This document shows, in pieces, positions 34,713 through 45,345 of a stretch of DNA of 64,000 nt. Below the pieces are notes generated by a model. The model was not told where the DNA came from. It was given only the letters and a program-made list of their open reading frames with translations, and did no database searches. The stretch lies in NCBI GenBank assembly GCA_027605045.1, contig JAQFWX010000016.1, forward strand, positions 712,551 through 776,550, written 5' to 3'. Numbering within the stretch: position 1 is the first letter of the stretch; each line of letters opens with the position of its first letter. The DNA is from Phallus indusiatus. Taxonomy: Eukaryota > Basidiomycota > Agaricomycetes > Phallales > Phallaceae. The position numbers were made by a program, and so were the translations under genes.

Positions 34713-34981
34713 AAGATGTAACGTTTCGTTACAGTTTACGATTAGCCCGGTTCTTACGGACTCACAACAAACAGTATAAAGCTGTATATTTGCAAGTGCA
34801 GGTAAGAAAGGCTGCCGGCGCCTTTACCGTTACGCGGTATTTACTGGTGTGATGGCGCCTATGTACATTACATAATACTAGGTACTTGTGCAGGCAACGA
34901 TCGTCCGCATGCAATTGTATATATATACGAATATGTACTATGGTTAATAGTAGTCCGCTGCTCATAGCGGAACCGTTACAT
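34713..34981 (-). repeat. Candidate 5' LTR of the gypsy element
   Basis: On the - strand it begins TGTAACGGTTCC and ends AAACGTTACA, giving seven-base inverted ends TGTAACG/CGTTACA of the LTR type, just upstream of gag. No second copy exists at the 3' end, so the borders cannot be checked. The region also overlaps a possible host exon (34947-35071), which would conflict with this border. Confidence 0.4.
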
Positions 34982-35071
34982 GAACATGCCGGTGAAAAGG
35001 AGGAAATTTTTGATGGTCCCATCACTCCTGATGGCGATGGATCCCCTTCTAAAAGGAAGTTTGTTGAATGA
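34947..35071 (+). pseudogene. Possible 3' exon of the interrupted host gene
   Basis: After a TTAATAG acceptor-like site the + frame gives SPLLIAEPLHEHAGEKEEIF and DGPITPDGDGSPSKRKFVE, then a stop. Joined in phase 2 to the GTGAGT donor after KVSK at 23309, the frame is open throughout. The acidic composition fits the candidate upstream exon. No family is recognised. This is a hypothesis, because part of the exon lies in the proposed LTR. Confidence 0.35.
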
Positions 35072-35326
35072 AAACCGTCTTTAAATAATTGTCGTATAAT
35101 CAGAATGATGATAAGAATGGTTATAAGAGTACACATAGAATAAATATACACGCGTTTGTTCTACTTCCGTTGGGCATCAATCACCCGCTGCATGCAAGAG
35201 TTTGGGCGACTACCGGCGCCTCTAGTTATGTATCTCCTTCCCGTTGGTTATTGAAACGCACATTAAGCCATGGAGCAGGTCTGACATCGTAAACCCTTTT
35301 GACACTGCTGAAAAACTGAGCGGACT

Positions 35327-35536
35327 TTAATTCGGATCTTGTTCCGGTAAAACGTCGGCTACTAAGCCTGCCCAAGCAGCTTCGTCAGCATGCGTCCACT
35401 GAGGCCCACAACGGCAGCCACCGCTGCCGCCTCTGTCAGACGCCGACGTTGCTTTTGCTTCCCGCAGCGTGCTCGCCTTCTTTTGGGTGATGATCGGTCT
35501 CCCTCCTTCTTTACAGCCTCCATGAGGTGTGTTCAA
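35327..35536 (-). pseudogene. ORF fragment with ADEAAWAGL motif
   Basis: The - strand reads STLREAKATSASDRGG, a Gly/Cys stretch, then WTHADEAAWAGLVADVLPEQ. A related block (FGLREAEGSSRS and AADEAAWADL) occurs at 45010-45243, also with a shared nucleotide run GCTGACGAAGCTGCTTGGGC-like. They look like fragments of the same repeat-borne or dispersed gene. No function is assigned. Confidence 0.35.
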
Positions 35537-35803
35537 GTTGTCTACTTGATTCTTGAAAATAAGTAAAAGAAATATTTATTTCAACTCTCATTGTTTAAAC
35601 TGATCCATTTTTTTCCAGGAAAAAAAACCTCAATAAAAAATATTCTCGAGGTTTGGATATAAAAACAACAACGATGATGACGACCCAGCTTCACCCTTTT
35701 TCTTTCCCCCCTATTCCCCCCTCTCTTTCCCACTCACTTTATTGCCTACTCGCTGTCGCCCCTCTTATTTCGCTCATCCACCAAACTACTCCATTCTTTT
35801 CTC

Positions 35804-37780
35804 ATGGCACAACCATCTACACCAACACGCTCTCGCTCAGTCCTATCTACACCAACACGCTCTCACTCAGTACTATCAGTTTTAACGAGCCCGCCAACAT
35901 CAAGCCCTCAAACCGCTCACTTCAAACACTTTGCGCGTGGCCGGGGGATCGTTCGTGACGGTGCAAAATCTGGAGTTTGGTATAGTTTCCGCACCCGGTC
36001 TGTAGAAGATCCTGAAGTCATCGAATGGTATGTGATGTAGGAAATTTCATAAATCTATTAACATGTTATATCTTTGAATTTAGGCCTCTTAGAGAAAACG
36101 GGAAGAAATTTTTGCCCGAAGAGTTGCCAGAGGCGTATGGTTCATTCAATGTGCCGGACTTGTATTGTCTTTGCCCCACTCTTCAGCCAAGGAGTTCTGA
36201 TCCTCCCGATCCACGTCACAAACTATGGATTCGAATTTGCTCCACCGATGGATATTACTACGGTTATGCGATCGCTGGATGTCGACGAGTAAAAGATGGT
36301 TGTGGATATTGGGGTAAGTCCTTATATTTTATTCCGACTTTATCTGAACTATCAGCAGTACTTCTTAGTGAGCTATACTACAACAAGGATTTACCATGTC
36401 GTCTGTACGAGCCTCGAAATCCGGCAGTGATTGGTAAGTGCGCTTCAGATCCCATTCTATATGAATAAACTGAACTTTCCAGGTCTACCTGGCTTTCGGG
36501 ATCCGAGGGTTGAAATCGTCCCCACTACACCCTTTGACCCTCAGCCCTCACCCTCCTCACCTGCCCTATCCATACCAATTCTGTCCATTCAAGTCAGTCA
36601 ACATGTTGATAGCGATGGTGATCATAAGGTTGAACACGATATGTCCTCCCCCGTCCCTGTGGAAAGTCCGAACAGTAAAAGGAAAAGAGAGACTGAACCC
36701 ATTCATATCGGTAAGTGATCATGATATATTTTACAATCAACTAAAGTACCAATTGCTAGTAGATCTCACCTCACCTGAAATACGTCAATCCACCAAGAAC
36801 AAAGGAAAAAAAGGTTCGAGATCAAGATCTTGCAATTTTCTGATACTAATCAATGTAGTTTTACGACGTCAACCAGATCCTAACAGGCTCGGTGGACCCT
36901 CAAACCCTTTTGTTATATCTGATGAAAGTGGCGAAGAGGACAATCGTATGTCTGGTCTGCTTTTATTGATCATTATTATCTTAAGTTATGTTTACAGAAA
37001 AACCTGGGTCATCGGTTGCCCATGTGAAAAAAGGAAAGTCCGGCTCATTGATTGCTCGCATGAAAGAAGAAAAGTCAGGAGAGCAGCCATTTCGTAAGTT
37101 CTCGTATCACCTTCTGACGCATATTGTTAATACATACAGTAGACTATTCCCGCGCATACCCTCCAAGTGAGAGATTGTTCGGTGATACATACCCTCTAGT
37201 CAATACTGTCGATCGAACGCTTCTTGGTATTCACAACCGTGATATACCGTTTTTCTCAAAGAAACTGACTGAGCACTATTGTAATGAACTTGGCAAGAAC
37301 GGTGTTTCTGCCGAAGTATTTTGTATTTTGGTTGACCGGTGCAATTGTGGTCTTTTCTTTTGGAAAGCTTACTTGCACCAAGTCCATGGACCAAATTGCA
37401 ATGAGTGGATACGCCATACATCCAACCGGCCTCAAGCACCCCTTCCACCAGATGCTCTCGCAACTATCAATGCATTTCACTCTGTTGTCCCAGTGCCACC
37501 ATCCTACCCTTCCCCTTCAGCTTCTCCAGAGTCTGTCGCCTCCGAAAACCACTCGCAATCAGTTCAGTCTTCGCCCATTAAACCCAACGTTGAATTGCCG
37601 ATGATCCTTGAACCGTCCTTGTCTGCTACGTCTGTCTTATCTCCCACCCCCAATGAGCTTCTCACTTCTACTACCGAACACACGCTAATGGCCACCGTTC
37701 CGGCAACCCCTCTTACCTCTACTGGTGAGAATAATACCAATCTAACATCCCCATTCTCCTTCTCGATTTTCAACTTTTAA
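35804..37780 (+). CDS. Hypothetical protein with two Cys-rich (zinc-finger-like) modules
   Basis: ATG at 35804 opens MAQPSTPTRSRSVLSTPTRS, a Ser/Thr/Pro-rich leader. About eight exons with clear GT-AG borders follow. Exon 2 encodes LYCLCPTLQ, then IRICSTDGYYYGYAIAGCRR and GCGYWG. The last exon encodes VFCILVDRCNCGLFFWKAYL and HGPNCNEWIRH. Each has C-x-C(G), an aromatic strand and later Cys, reminiscent of GRF-type zinc fingers, though spacing is not canonical. Between them is a disordered basic stretch with SKRKRE and repeated GKSGS/EEKSGE. A nucleic-acid-binding role is a guess. The Ser/Thr/Pro tail runs to the stop at 37780. No break was seen. Confidence 0.65.
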
Positions 37781-39131
37781 AAGTAGATTATCGTCGTTGT
37801 TTTGCTATTTTTCGTAACATTTTTTTCTTCTTTATCTTGATCCTTGCACTATCTCTTATGACAATTTAAACCAAAAAATTGTGTCTGTTCATTTTTCTTT
37901 ATTTCTTATTTGCTTATTTGTTTTGTCAAAAAAGAAAAGTTTCTTGATACCAGTCTCATTGTTTCTTTTAAACCAAAAAAAATTGTGTCTGTTCTTTCTT
38001 TTTTCTTATTCGCTTTGTTTCGTCAAAAAGAAAAGTTTCTTGATCCCAGTCTCAGTGTTTCCTCCAAAAGCTAAACAATTAGCGTGTTCTGAAACAATTA
38101 CTTTCTTGACGCTATAGTACACCCGTCTTGTTTGTACAATATAATAGTAAAATAAAATGTTCACTCATAATTTCTTTGATTGTGGAGTAATAAGTGCTGA
38201 GCGCTGAGCACTGAGCGTCTGTGTGGCCTGTTTATTTCCCGACATTCCATCGTCCATGTGGACGATGTCGCTACTACTACAAACTCTTTCGCCATTACAG
38301 AAGATGACAAAACATCAAAATATACTCACCGTAGGTTATTGCTTTTTATACTTTACCTTTGGGCTTTCTTGTTTAGGTAGGGATCAATCAAAGTTGCCGC
38401 TACTTGCTTGCCTTAGACACCTCTTCTATGCAAGCGTACTGTTTACGCTTGGATTCCAAAACTTCCTTGGTGTCAAAATCATCTACAGATCGGTTTACAG
38501 GCCATTTTGGTGCTAGTGTCGGTTCTGGCTCTAGTTCCCGTACTAATGCGACTGCGGGTCCCTCTTCCCGAGCATTGTTGGTGAACAAATCATTTGATGA
38601 TAGGTGCACGCCACACGAGTGAGAAAAAAACACTGCTTTTATTTATCAGACACCTTCTAGGGACGTTATTTCAAGAAGACGATGGTGATACAGAAAAAGA
38701 TCATGAAGAGGACGTTTTTTCATTTTTCAATCCCAGTTCGAGTTTTCGTCATTACACACAACACGAAGATGATCCCACTCTTACTATCTCTTTTCCCATT
38801 ATGGAAGACGACAACAGAGAAGACATTATCGACCTCAAGACACCTTTGCCGTATGTCACCATTCTTCACATTTATCAACTTTCATGCTCAACCTCAGACA
38901 TTGCTTTTCTTGCTTAGACATCTTCTTTTCCATGCCGGTGTTTTATCACCTCATTCAAAACCTCTTCCGGGGAGAGTTGGTTCATTAATACAGTATACAG
39001 CAGTCGTTATGTGAATAGATCTGGTGGAACAACGATGCCGTCTGTGCTGCGACATCATCGTCATCATCGCAACCACCACCATTCCCATCACCACATTCTA
39101 ACCTTCAAAAACCTCTGGTAATCCACCATCG
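37781..39131. other. Intergenic plus unresolved acidic ORFs
   Basis: The segment at 37860-38070 holds two diverged direct repeats of about 115 bp (both contain AAAAGAAAAGTTTCTTGAT and CCAGTCTCA.TGTTTC). From 38404 an ORF reads TDRFTGHFGASVGSGSSSRT, and 38690-38850 reads HEEDVFSFFNPSSSFRHYTQ then an acidic stretch before a GTATGT. These may be exons of the gene that includes 39132-39962, but I cannot set the splice sites. Confidence 0.4.
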
Positions 39132-39962
39132 TTGTCGTCATCTTTTTATCCCATCGGTCAAATACCCTCGCCTCCACCTGCTACCATGTCATCTTTGACT
39201 ACTAATCCTGCAAAAGTCACGTCTCCAATGCCTTCGTTTTCATTGCCAACCATTCATCTACCGTGTTCGCGTGCCGGGTCATTGTCATCATCAAGAGGTT
39301 CGAGCTTCAGTATTCCTGGGAGTGTGAAAAGCAAACCAAGTGAAGGGGGTATCAGCAGTCTGACTGCAATGGGCGGTGGGGAGGAAAAGAAAAGAAGGCG
39401 TTTACCGTTCGCCGTTGAGGATGATAATAATGGATCTATAAACCAGAGCCAAAGTCAAGCTTTGCCATCACCAATTGATACAGACGCCATTGCAATTGTT
39501 GAAATGGAACCGTCGGAGTATGGTGATGATGTAGCGGTCGTTTTGACAGGCCACACAGAGACATCAACGACAACAGAAGCAATGCCGTCTCAGATATCAA
39601 CAACACGGGACGAGAGCAATATTGATACGCAGTCTATACCTGAATATCCATATTGTTTCGAGATGCTGCCTCTCAGTCCCGTCATAAGTGCCAAGGGTAA
39701 CAGCAGTAGCAATACTGGATCATTCGGTTTCAGACGTCCCTGCACGTTGCAACAAAGTTCTGCATCGTCTACATCATCACCACCATTATCTTCAGGGCTA
39801 TCCAAGTACTTTGTGGGTTCGCCACTCTTAGTCGCTTTTTCACCTACCGCGTCTGTGTCTGCATCTACACCCCAGCAACACGAACACAACACTTCAGTTT
39901 CTTCACTCGAGACCTCAGAATCAACCATCTCCTTTCTTGGGCAATCAGACCATATGAGGTAG
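39132..39962 (+). CDS. Hypothetical Ser/Thr/Pro-rich protein (exon or gene, borders unsure)
   Basis: A 276-codon open frame reads IPSPPPATMSSLTTNPAK, then basic GGGEEKKRRRLPF, and IPEYPYCFEMLPLSPVI. The rest is low complexity, rich in Ser, Thr, Pro and Gln. The ATG at 39187 (MSSLTTNPAK) is a better start than the TCG-flanked upstream one, unless earlier exons join. Downstream to 40560 the + strand stays Ser/Pro-rich (PPPSVPLAELSLLSRP; SSSLSSIPPPSSSS) but with stops, so the gene may be decayed or poorly sequenced. The KKRRR stretch could be a nuclear signal. No domain is recognised. Confidence 0.4.
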   Translation: MSSSFYPIGQIPSPPPATMSSLTTNPAKVTSPMPSFSLPTIHLPCSRAGSLSSSRGSSFSIPGSVKSKPSEGGISSLTAMGGGEEKKRRRLPFAVEDDNNGSINQSQSQALPSPIDTDAIAIVEMEPSEYGDDVAVVLTGHTETSTTTEAMPSQISTTRDESNIDTQSIPEYPYCFEMLPLSPVISAKGNSSSNTGSFGFRRPCTLQQSSASSTSSPPLSSGLSKYFVGSPLLVAFSPTASVSASTPQQHEHNTSVSSLETSESTISFLGQSDHMR

Positions 39963-41069
39963 GAGTCGTGGAACCAGAACTTTAGCGCTTTCGGTAGCGG
40001 AATGGGTGTTCCTCCACCTAATGAACCAGTGCAAACTAAACCAGCTATGACAGCATCGAAACTACCTTCAGCGCTAGCGCAGCCATCAATGTCGAGGAAC
40101 AACACCTATCATCATCCCACGACAACTTCTACCGGTAACTGTATACCGCTCCGCCGCCATCTGTGCCATTGGCAGAGTTGTCTCTATTGTCGCGTCCTGC
40201 GTCTGCTGTACTTGTTTGACCTAGAGCCGCATCGCCCATCTCTTCCATATCATCCATGCGTGTGGGATCTTCTTTGGAATTTGCTTCATCATCTTTGTCC
40301 TCTATACCACCACCATCTTCATCCAGCTCTACCGTTAACGGGACATCAACTCGCCGTCCTACCACGCTTTCATCCTAACTAGGCTTAACTTCATTCTCAC
40401 AGTGAGCAAAAGGTGCATCTCCCGTTCCTCCTCCCGTTCCCCCTCCTTCCATTTCCAATGCTGCAAACACTGTCTCTAAGCTACCGTCCGACACACTGCA
40501 TCATCGTCCTCCTCATCAGCATGCACCTATAACGCCAGCCCCGCGCAAATCAGGTGTAGCCCAGCATCGCTGTTATTAGAAGCGCCACTTGCGTTCGCAT
40601 CCCGGATTTAAATATCAATACCTTCTTCCACCAAAAACTCAGGTTCGGTTCTCAATGTTCTGATAGTATTTGTATCACGTCCGCTAGTTCCATTTCAAAT
40701 TGGTCAACTTGAACATCAATATCTGATGTGGCACTAGCAAGCTTCATATTCGAACCTGAAATTGTTTGTATTCGGAGATCGCTTGGTTTCCAAATAACAC
40801 ATCAGTGCATCCAGCTTTTTGTTATCTCTCAAATCGAGATCTTTCAGGCTAGCGGCACTATTCTTTCATATTTATTTACATGATCACCCTGTATCCGCTA
40901 CTACATAGTTTGTAATAAAGTTCTATCAAAAAATACTCGTGCTCTTTTTACGCTTCTGAGAACATTCGGGGGATGGAGCTCTAAGCATGGAGTTGACTGT
41001 TCGTTTTACAGCAGTCCTCGGCTTTGTCATTTCCTTGCACTACATATTATATTATAACAATCGTGAACA
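39963..41069. other. Ser/Pro-rich coding debris and intergenic
   Basis: The part up to about 40560 looks like broken continuation of the preceding Ser/Pro-rich frame. From 40600 to 41069 I see only AT-rich intergenic sequence downstream of the transposase gene. Confidence 0.35.
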
Positions 41070-44000
41070 CTATGAATTATTAGTATCACTTACCACATCA
41101 ATAGAAGTATTTTCGCTACTATCTCTTCCAAGTGCTGAGATCTTACCTGCTAGCATCAAGAACTCCTCCAACTGTGGGCTTGTCGAAACGTCTGATCCCA
41201 ATTCTTTGAGTATGAGATGGATCCCATGTAATTGCGGTAATACCATCCCAATATCATGGGCCAATCTTGCATTGCGCTGAAAACTAATTGCGATTTTATT
41301 CTCATTTGTAATCTAGAACATGAGCTATCAGACGAAACAACTGATCTGAAGCTGAAAGCCACTTACCGGAATCTCTTCACTCTCACTCTCAACATCTGAA
41401 GTGCCTTCATCATCATCAAGATCTTCTTCAGCATCGTCATCTTCAGGATTTTCTTCAGCATCACCGGAAGACCCAATGACCGTTTCCAAGATCTCATTGA
41501 ACTCATCACTAGTATGAGCCTGTGTGCTGGGCAAAGGAGCAGGGCGAAGGGTCTCATCGACAAGGCTGGGAATCTGGAGCTTGTCTGTAGCGGATGTAGA
41601 AGACGTTGGAGGAATGAAAATAGTGGAGTAAATTTTTGATGCTTTTTCAAATGACTCAGGGAAAATAAAAGCATATGGTGTGTGCATTTGAGATATAGCA
41701 GCACGAAACGCCCATAAATGCTTGCAAGCATAACCGAACTTGTCGAATGCCGGACAAGAACACTTGGCCCAACCAAAGCAGTTAATTGCCATTTCATACC
41801 TTTTATGACCAATTAGACGGATATCTTCAACACTACTAGCACAGGTTGCTCCAAGCTGGTAGGGGCTGGTCCAACTGTATTGTCCAATTCGTGCCTGCTT
41901 GATAATGTGCGCGACTTCTTCTTGACATTTCAAACCCCCCTCCGCGGTCCACCAAGTGAACTCAAACTTATGCGGCGATTGCGACTTCTGTTTGGTCTCC
42001 TTTTTGCTAACCAGGTTTTGATCTGTATACTGCGAGAATCGACGGGAAAGCCAGTCATAAAATGAGTTCTCCGCCCTATGTCTTTCAAAAATAGCTGGAA
42101 GAATTTGCGTAGCCAATATAAAAACAAGCCAATCCAACCGTAATCTTTTGCCGCCTCATCGGTAATTTGTGATGTATTTATTCTTCAACACTGAGTTGAA
42201 GGACTCAAGATGGTTTGTGGTTGGAAGGATGTCTTCAACGGGAACACCTAAAATGCGGGAGGCCTCTATTTTTCCGAAGTCAGACCAGCTCTTCCATAAA
42301 GCCTCGGACATCCAGGCAGATTGGAGGTAATCCAAGTATGCTAATCCGTTTTTTGATGCAGCAGAAGTATTAGGGTCGGTTAGCATCATTGTGAGATAGT
42401 TTCATTCCGCTTGTATCAGGTCCTTAGCAGAACGATAATCCCGAGTGATAATCAGACTGTTCATTGTATATGAGAATAAAGTTTTGTGCAGTTCTGAACA
42501 TTGAATTACACTTACCTTGAGTCAAGATTTCGAATGCGTTTTATAATTTGCTGTTTGAAGAAATCCGGCTTCTTGCCAGCCTTAATCAAAGTCTTGCGTT
42601 TATTAGCCCAAGCTGAACGTGTATGGAACTTGCAAAGAAGTAAAAGTGAGCCCGGCCAAACTGAGCTCAATGCTCCTCTTTCCTTGGTATCAGTGTCTGT
42701 GATGGTGGTTTTGGGTCGGAACGAAATGCCGTCAGGCCCTTCTCCCAAAGATGTCACCCATTCGCGCAATAGTTCTGATAATATATCAGTGTCATATCCT
42801 GCATGCGTAGCCTGAGTGCCCGTAGGTGCTGAAAATAACAGGAAAACAATGGGGACACCCTTCTTTTTTCGTCAACGGCCATACCAATGAACAAGAGAAT
42901 GCGATGGTCACAAATTCCAAAAGTCCCATCCAAAATCAATTGACGATTATGTGCGTACTTCCAAGCAGCGGACTTCATATCGTCAGTCTGTATACAGATT
43001 TTGAAGCGATCAGATGTTTCGGTGCGAGCTTTATAATAAAACACTGCTTTTGCGAGTTCCGGCTTGTAAAGTGGGCTAGCTGAATTAAGCCAATCGTCGA
43101 TGTTTTGTTGTGGAGATTGGAGAAGATCGACTCCTTTCAACCGCGCATGCATTTTGTAGAGACGGCTAGAGTCCTGGGGCAAAAAAACATAGCGGACATT
43201 GGCTTTCATTGGGTCCAGAGTGGTTTGGCCATTGTAAAGCTGGGAGTCGCAAAGGTGTCGATTTTGCGCTTGAATAGCAGTGATACTAAAAGGCATTGAA
43301 TAAAAATTTGAAATGATGGGAAAAAATTGGTTACCTCGCGCCATTATTGAGCTGGTTCAAAGCGACTTTCCAAACATGAGGATGAAGCGGGACAGGCGGT
43401 AGCCGTTGCATGGTTTGATTCTCACAAGCAGAATTATGGTCCAAAATTCCAGTGATACGCAAGATTTTCAAGGAATTGGCACGGTATGTTATATCAATAT
43501 GCGCTAGGCACTCTGTGAAGTCGTATGGCATTTTGCGATTCCATTGTTGCGTGTTATTGATTTGGAAGCCGCGTTTTGATTTGCTTTCGTCGTCTTTGGT
43601 TTTTCTTGCTTCAGAGCTTGACCCACACTGACTAAATAATTGCAATAGATTGAAATGTTGAAAAAATAACTAATTATATTGATTATTACCACTGTAATAG
43701 GACACGCTGTTTTATTCTCGGATGTTTGCCTTCCTTAATACTCCACCGCCTGCTCCATCCACTCCCTAAATCCTTCATTTCCTTCTGACATAATTGCATA
43801 ATGTCGAGCCCATGAACACCGAGAATTTGCTGCGCTTGCGTCTGATCAACTTGTGAGTCCGAATAGAGTTGGTGGAAGTGGCGGGCATCATCATAGATAG
43901 CTTTTATATCCTGTGCTTGCATTGCATTGAGATAAAGGTGTTTCAGATGTACCTGGAGGGACGCTTTACAGTAGATTGAGAGGAAGGAACATGCTAATAC

Positions 44001-44165
44001 TCACGGATATAAGCCCTCCACGTTGAATGAGTGGGGATACTGGATGCGGCGGGATGGCCGAGACATCAAACTAAAATCAAGTTAGACTTAACTCAGAAGG
44101 TACAGTAAAAACACCTATAACCTTTTTGAAAGACAGAACTGCATTCTGAATGGTGCCGGCTGAAG
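41070..44165 (-). pseudogene. MULE-type transposase with SWIM zinc finger
   Basis: Read on the - strand: VHLKHLYLNAMQAQDIKAIY, then a FAR1-like N-terminal part with HIDITYRANSLKILRITG and DHNSAC. The DDE core starts LILDGTFGICDHRILLFIGM and continues, after a one-base frame break at a run of six (42864-42869), as VPIVFLLFSAPTGTQA and TITDTDTKERGAL. Then come LPTTNHLESFNSVLKNKYI, an in-frame TGA, GGKRLRLDWLVFILATQ, and the SWIM finger CSCPAFDKFGYACKHLWAF. An acidic tail and a last exon end at 41070. Short introns split the gene. The 5' end beyond 44165 is unclear, as the next sequence is a tandem repeat. The family moves Mutator-like elements. The TGA (from CGA) disables this copy unless it is a base error. 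Confidence 0.85.
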
Positions 44166-44329
44166 TAGGCAAGCAGCTAAAAATTGGTTGAATCGGATGC
44201 ATGAGCAGAAGTATGAAAACTTACCTTGCGGTATCCAAAGAACGGTCCATGTGGCATAAAAAAAGCACTGGCAATGCGAACCAATGCAAGCGAATTGAGA
44301 GAACAAAAAAGAGATATTTGTAGAGTGAG

Positions 44330-44690
44330 CAAGAACCAAAAATCGAGAATGGACGAAAACTGAGAGCAGGGGATACAGAGCAAGAAAAACACTTCGCGGA
44401 GTGAATCCAGGTGAAACTGAGAGTGCACGAAACTGAGTGCGCGAAAACTGAGAGCGGGTGATACAGCAAAAAAAGGGCAGTTCACGGAGTGAGCAAGAAC
44501 CGGGTGAAACTGAGTGCGCAAAAACTGAGAGCAGGCGATACAGCAAAAAAAGGGCAATTCACGGAGTGAGCAAGAAATGGGCGAAAACTGAGAGTGGGCG
44601 AAAATTGAGAGTGGGTGAAAACTGAGAGGGCGAAAATGGGCATAAACTGCGATACAAGAACTGAGAACTGAGCGGGGGATATAGAGAAGG
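44330..44690. repeat. Minisatellite, period about 77 bp
   Basis: Two near-identical units begin GATACAGCAAAAAAAGGGCA at 44460 and 44537, spaced 77 bp. A more diverged unit begins at 44372. All contain CACGGAGTGA and GCGAAAACTGAGAG, which itself is repeated as a shorter subunit (GAAAACTGAGAG.GGGC). On the - strand the array is open in several frames, giving repetitive Phe/Ser/Cys-rich ORFs that I take as artefacts. Confidence 0.85.
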
Positions 44691-45345
44691 CACCTAAGAA
44701 ACAAAAAACCAATGACAATGAATATCTGTTTAGGAAAAGGTTGGCCTTTTTGCGTTTGCTTGAAGCAGAAGACTTACTTACAGCTTAACCATAAGTCATG
44801 AAATTTCCTAAATACACTAAGCCTCGAGTCAGCTTAGTCCACGTTTAAGGCTTCGTTGTAAGGTGTACTTACCTTATCCCGATCGTTTCAGACTTTTTCT
44901 CTTCGCTGTCAAACAACACATCTTGATGATGTTACCGGTTCATTCGTACCCTTTGATGAAGTTGACGGCGGCCCTTGGTGCCCCTTCCCTTGACAGGATG
45001 AGGTAGACGTTGAGGGAAGGTATGTGGTCCAACACCAGTCGCGCAAGTCGCGTCAATGTCTGTAAGTACGATTTACAACTTGACCGTGACAGATTCGGGC
45101 TTCGCGAAGCGGAAGGCAGTTCGCGAAGTCCGAAGCTTCGCCGGCGCTTGGCGGAGAAATGGCAACGGAATGATGCCGCTTACAAAGTATGGGTGGCTGA
45201 GGACGCAGCTGACGAAGCTGCTTGGGCGGACCTCAGAACGTAAAACGTCACAGTCACGTTTGTCACACGAACGTGACAGCTTCCTCAGGCAAGCCTCTAT
45301 CGATTGTTCACCGTCTCTCGCCTGTTTCTTCTCTTCCTTCTCAAC
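44691..45345. other. Intergenic with ORF fragment 45010-45243
   Basis: The + ORF at 45010-45243 reads FGLREAEGSSRSPKLRRRLA, then EKWQRNDAAYKVWVAEDAAD and EAAWADL. It shares motifs with 35327-35536 on the - strand and contains inverted copies of CTTCGCGAAG-type sequence. It is probably a dispersed repeat fragment. The final 100 bp are the promoter and leader of the F-box gene. Confidence 0.4.

Larger units (their letters stand above)
23327..34981 (-). mobile_element. Ty3/gypsy LTR retrotransposon, multiply interrupted
   Basis: Reading on the - strand, gag (from 34639), CCHC knuckle, protease, reverse transcriptase, RNase H and integrase follow in the Ty3/gypsy order. When the 27984-32387 and 24063-24361 insertions and one copy of each target duplication are left out, the gag-pol frame runs on without a shift. 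That shows one original polyprotein and fixes both insertion borders. A candidate 5' LTR (34713-34981) has ends TGTAACG and CGTTACA, but the 3' end carries a different LTR, so outer borders are uncertain. The element cannot be active as it stands. Confidence 0.85.

Noticed and set aside
44115..44718. Three overlapping - strand ORFs rich in Phe, Ser, Cys and Leu, looking like secreted proteins
   Set aside because: They are translations of the 77-bp minisatellite in different frames.
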